Under the pieces are notes generated by a model. It was given only the letters and a program-made list of their open reading frames with translations, was not told the DNA's origin and ran no database searches. Positions 7,185-8,717 of a stretch of 8,717 bases of DNA are shown piece by piece (positions within the stretch are counted from its first letter, which is position 1; each line of letters begins with the position of its first letter). The position numbers and the translations under genes were made by a program. Origin of the DNA: Desulfocapsa sp. (GTDB taxonomy: Bacteria; Desulfobacterota; Desulfobulbia; Desulfobulbales; Desulfocapsaceae); the NCBI GenBank assembly GCA_029934815.1, contig JAOZLM010000088.1, positions 1-8,717 of the forward strand. The letters run 5' to 3'.

Positions 7185-8135
7185 TTAGCAACTTTCACAC
7201 AATTCATCAAGTAAAGAAGCTGCCAGAAGTGGAATCATCAACTCGTGATGCCCGGTGATATGGTAGCCTTTACCCCCTCCCGCTGTGGGTCTGTTTACAA
7301 CGTTTGTAAGGGGACGATACTGTTTCATAAAATCAAAATTTGCAGTGGTGAAATTATCCACTTTATTTCCAAGGTTTCGAACCAGTGTCAATGCCTTTAA
7401 GAATACCTCAGGCAGCAGCACTGCGGAACCGATATTCAGATACGCCCCACCCTGCAAGCCGGCTATCTCAGTACAGAAAATACGAAAATCTCTATGGGAT
7501 GTTGCACCGATATCTGCACCTGACGCTGTGGGATGAATATGAATAATATCAGTTCCGATGGCAACGTGTACGGTGACAGGAATGCCTAGTCTTGCAGCCG
7601 TTGCCAGCAGACTCTTATCATTATGGGGATAGTCCATGGTTAGCAAATATTCACCAACCGCCTGTCCCATGCCCATATTCTCTTTAGCACCCAGTGAAAT
7701 TGCGGTATTTAGCACTTCACCTGTCTCTTTAGCGGCACCAAAAGCACCATCGTCAAGGACATCGCCCACCTCTTCCGAAGTGCATCCGGCCATGGCAATC
7801 TCCGCATCGTGTATTATGCAGGCGCCATTCATAGCCAATCCAGTGATAATTGATCGCTCCATAAGATCAATAATGAGCGGGTTCAATCCTACCTTTATTA
7901 CATGAGCACCCATTCCCATAATAATTGGCCTGCCGGCACGATGTGCCTTAGCCAGACGCTGAACAAGTTCAGGAAAATCATGCCCTAGCAAAATATCCGG
8001 GAGAGAATTCATAAAGCTGCGCAAACTGGAATTTTCTTTAAGCGGTTTCCCAAAATGGTCAATAGTAACCTTGGAGTACCTATCAAACAAAGAATAGGTT
8101 TTCAGGCCACTAAGATCCTGCGGTTTAATTTTCAC
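7185..8135 (-). CDS. Conserved protein resembling deoxyhypusine synthase fold, function unknown
   Basis: This encodes 316 residues from the GTG at 8135-8133 (one more from a TTG at 8138). I recognise a conserved bacterial family but no proven function. The stretch GMGAHVIKVGLNPLIIDLME at 74-93, followed by NGACIIHDAEIAMAG at 103-117, parallels in layout the deoxyhypusine synthase segment in which a serine-glycine-leucine motif and helix precede the TAGGxEED strand. The C-terminal GHHELMIPLLAASLL similarly recalls the ADAxIVFPLLVA end of that enzyme. This suggests an NAD-binding Rossmann-like fold. Conserved-looking His and Asp residues cluster in HVAIGTDIIHIHP (190-202), HDAE (109-112) and GHHE (295-298), unlike classical deoxyhypusine synthase. 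Bacteria of this type have no eIF5A, so true hypusine formation is unlikely. There is no signal peptide or membrane helix. It overlaps the end of gmhA by 11 bp, so it is translationally coupled and probably works in or near carbohydrate or envelope metabolism; that is an inference. Confidence 0.75.
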   Translation of the reverse strand: MKIKPQDLSGLKTYSLFDRYSKVTIDHFGKPLKENSSLRSFMNSLPDILLGHDFPELVQRLAKAHRAGRPIIMGMGAHVIKVGLNPLIIDLMERSIITGLAMNGACIIHDAEIAMAGCTSEEVGDVLDDGAFGAAKETGEVLNTAISLGAKENMGMGQAVGEYLLTMDYPHNDKSLLATAARLGIPVTVHVAIGTDIIHIHPTASGADIGATSHRDFRIFCTEIAGLQGGAYLNIGSAVLLPEVFLKALTLVRNLGNKVDNFTTANFDFMKQYRPLTNVVNRPTAGGGKGYHITGHHELMIPLLAASLLDELCESC

Positions 8136-8709
8136 CAAACATCTCCTCTTCCACTAGTTCACACAAGACATGTTCAATCCAGAGATGGACTTCTTGAATG
8201 TGTGCAGTTTTTGGGCTTGGAACATTCAGGGTTATATCTGCAAGTTTTCCAAGCTCACTCGCCCCTCCTAAGAGACCACCGGTAAGAACAGCGGTGCGCA
8301 TTCCAATATCTTTGGCAACTTCTATGGCTTTAATAACATTTTGACTGGAACCTGAAGTGGAAATACCTAAAGCCAGATCTTCTGTTTTTCCCAGCGCCTG
8401 AACCTGTTTGGAGAAAATCTCATCAAATGAAAAATCATTACCGATGGATGTTATAACGGAAGTATCGGTGGTGAGAGCTATTGCAGCAAGAGGTCTGCGA
8501 TTAATCAGGAAGCGGTTTACAAATTCGGCAGCCATATGCTGAGCATCGGCGGCACTACCACCATTGCCAAAAATCAAAATCTTTCCATCCTGGCGTAAAG
8601 TCATTACCATTTGGCAGGCAAGATCAATCAGACGATCACGACTTTCTTTGACAAAGGTCTCTTTCGCCATCATTGAATGTATTAATGCTTCTGAAACAGC
8701 TTGTTCCAT
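8125..8709 (-). CDS. gmhA: Phosphoheptose isomerase (sedoheptulose 7-phosphate isomerase)
   Basis: GmhA converts sedoheptulose 7-phosphate to D-glycero-D-manno-heptose 7-phosphate, the first step to ADP-heptose for the lipopolysaccharide inner core, in the cytoplasm. The 194 residues match the family length (192 in Escherichia coli) and form a single SIS domain. The visible sugar-phosphate loops are GNGGSAADAQHMAAEF (48-63) and ISTSGSSQNVIKA (115-127). E62 aligns with the catalytic E65 of the E. coli enzyme, and H180, in the HIQEVHLWIEH region, aligns with its H180. The related SIS protein DiaA is the main alternative, but the QEVH motif and both catalytic residues favour GmhA. The ATG at 8709 lies eight bases from the window edge, so the ribosome binding site is not visible and a longer N-terminus cannot be excluded. 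It is the first visible gene of a minus-strand run; its end carries the ribosome binding site of the next gene. Confidence 0.94.
   Translation of the reverse strand: MEQAVSEALIHSMMAKETFVKESRDRLIDLACQMVMTLRQDGKILIFGNGGSAADAQHMAAEFVNRFLINRRPLAAIALTTDTSVITSIGNDFSFDEIFSKQVQALGKTEDLALGISTSGSSQNVIKAIEVAKDIGMRTAVLTGGLLGGASELGKLADITLNVPSPKTAHIQEVHLWIEHVLCELVEEEMFGEN
8143..8148 (-). promoter_or_regulatory. Ribosome binding site that decides the DHS-like gene start
   Basis: GAGGAG on the minus strand lies within the last codons of gmhA. It is 7 bases before the GTG at 8135 and only 4 before the TTG at 8138, so the GTG is the better start. The placement means ribosomes finishing gmhA can re-initiate directly. 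Confidence 0.65.
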
Positions 8710-8717
8710 ACTCAGTT

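Overview
The window looks like a piece of the chromosome of a Gram-negative sulfate- or sulfur-metabolising bacterium, most likely in the Desulfobacterota (Desulfobulbales-like). This rests on a uroporphyrinogen-III methyltransferase/uroporphyrinogen-III synthase fusion of the kind common in sulfate reducers, on a phosphoheptose isomerase gene (ADP-heptose for lipopolysaccharide), and on moderate GC. It is an inference from gene content; no taxonomic marker is present.

Layout. (1) 1-650, minus strand: the N-terminal 216 codons of a serine-recombinase-like protein that runs off the left edge. Its resolvase domain has lost almost every catalytic residue. (2) 651-1102: a non-coding stretch holding a ~149 bp MITE-like element with terminal inverted repeats and a nested double palindrome (797-945). 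(3) 1103-5278, plus strand: a giant SNF2-family ATPase of about 1391 residues, with a long uncharacterised N-terminus, a beta-rich SNF2-associated middle and a complete C-terminal motor. (4) 5279-5503: the gap between convergent genes, holding a second copy of the palindromic element with a perfect 27 bp inverted repeat. (5) 8709 down to 5504, minus strand: gmhA, then a gene for a deoxyhypusine-synthase-like protein that overlaps gmhA by 11 bp, then after 127 bp the cobA/hemD fusion.

How the genes fit together. The minus-strand group on the right looks like a housekeeping operon. GmhA makes sedoheptulose-7-phosphate-derived heptose phosphate for the LPS core. CobA/HemD supplies precorrin-2 for siroheme, heme by the alternative route, and cobamide. 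The gene between them belongs to a recognisable but functionally undefined family and is translationally coupled to gmhA. The left part has a more accessory character: a catalytically dead recombinase-like gene diverges from the SNF2 gene, and the SNF2 gene is bracketed by the two repeat copies. No RNA genes, CRISPR array, insertion-sequence transposase or canonical T-tailed terminator was found. The most interesting points are the inactive recombinase, the nested palindromic element pair, and the uncharacterised DHS-like gene.
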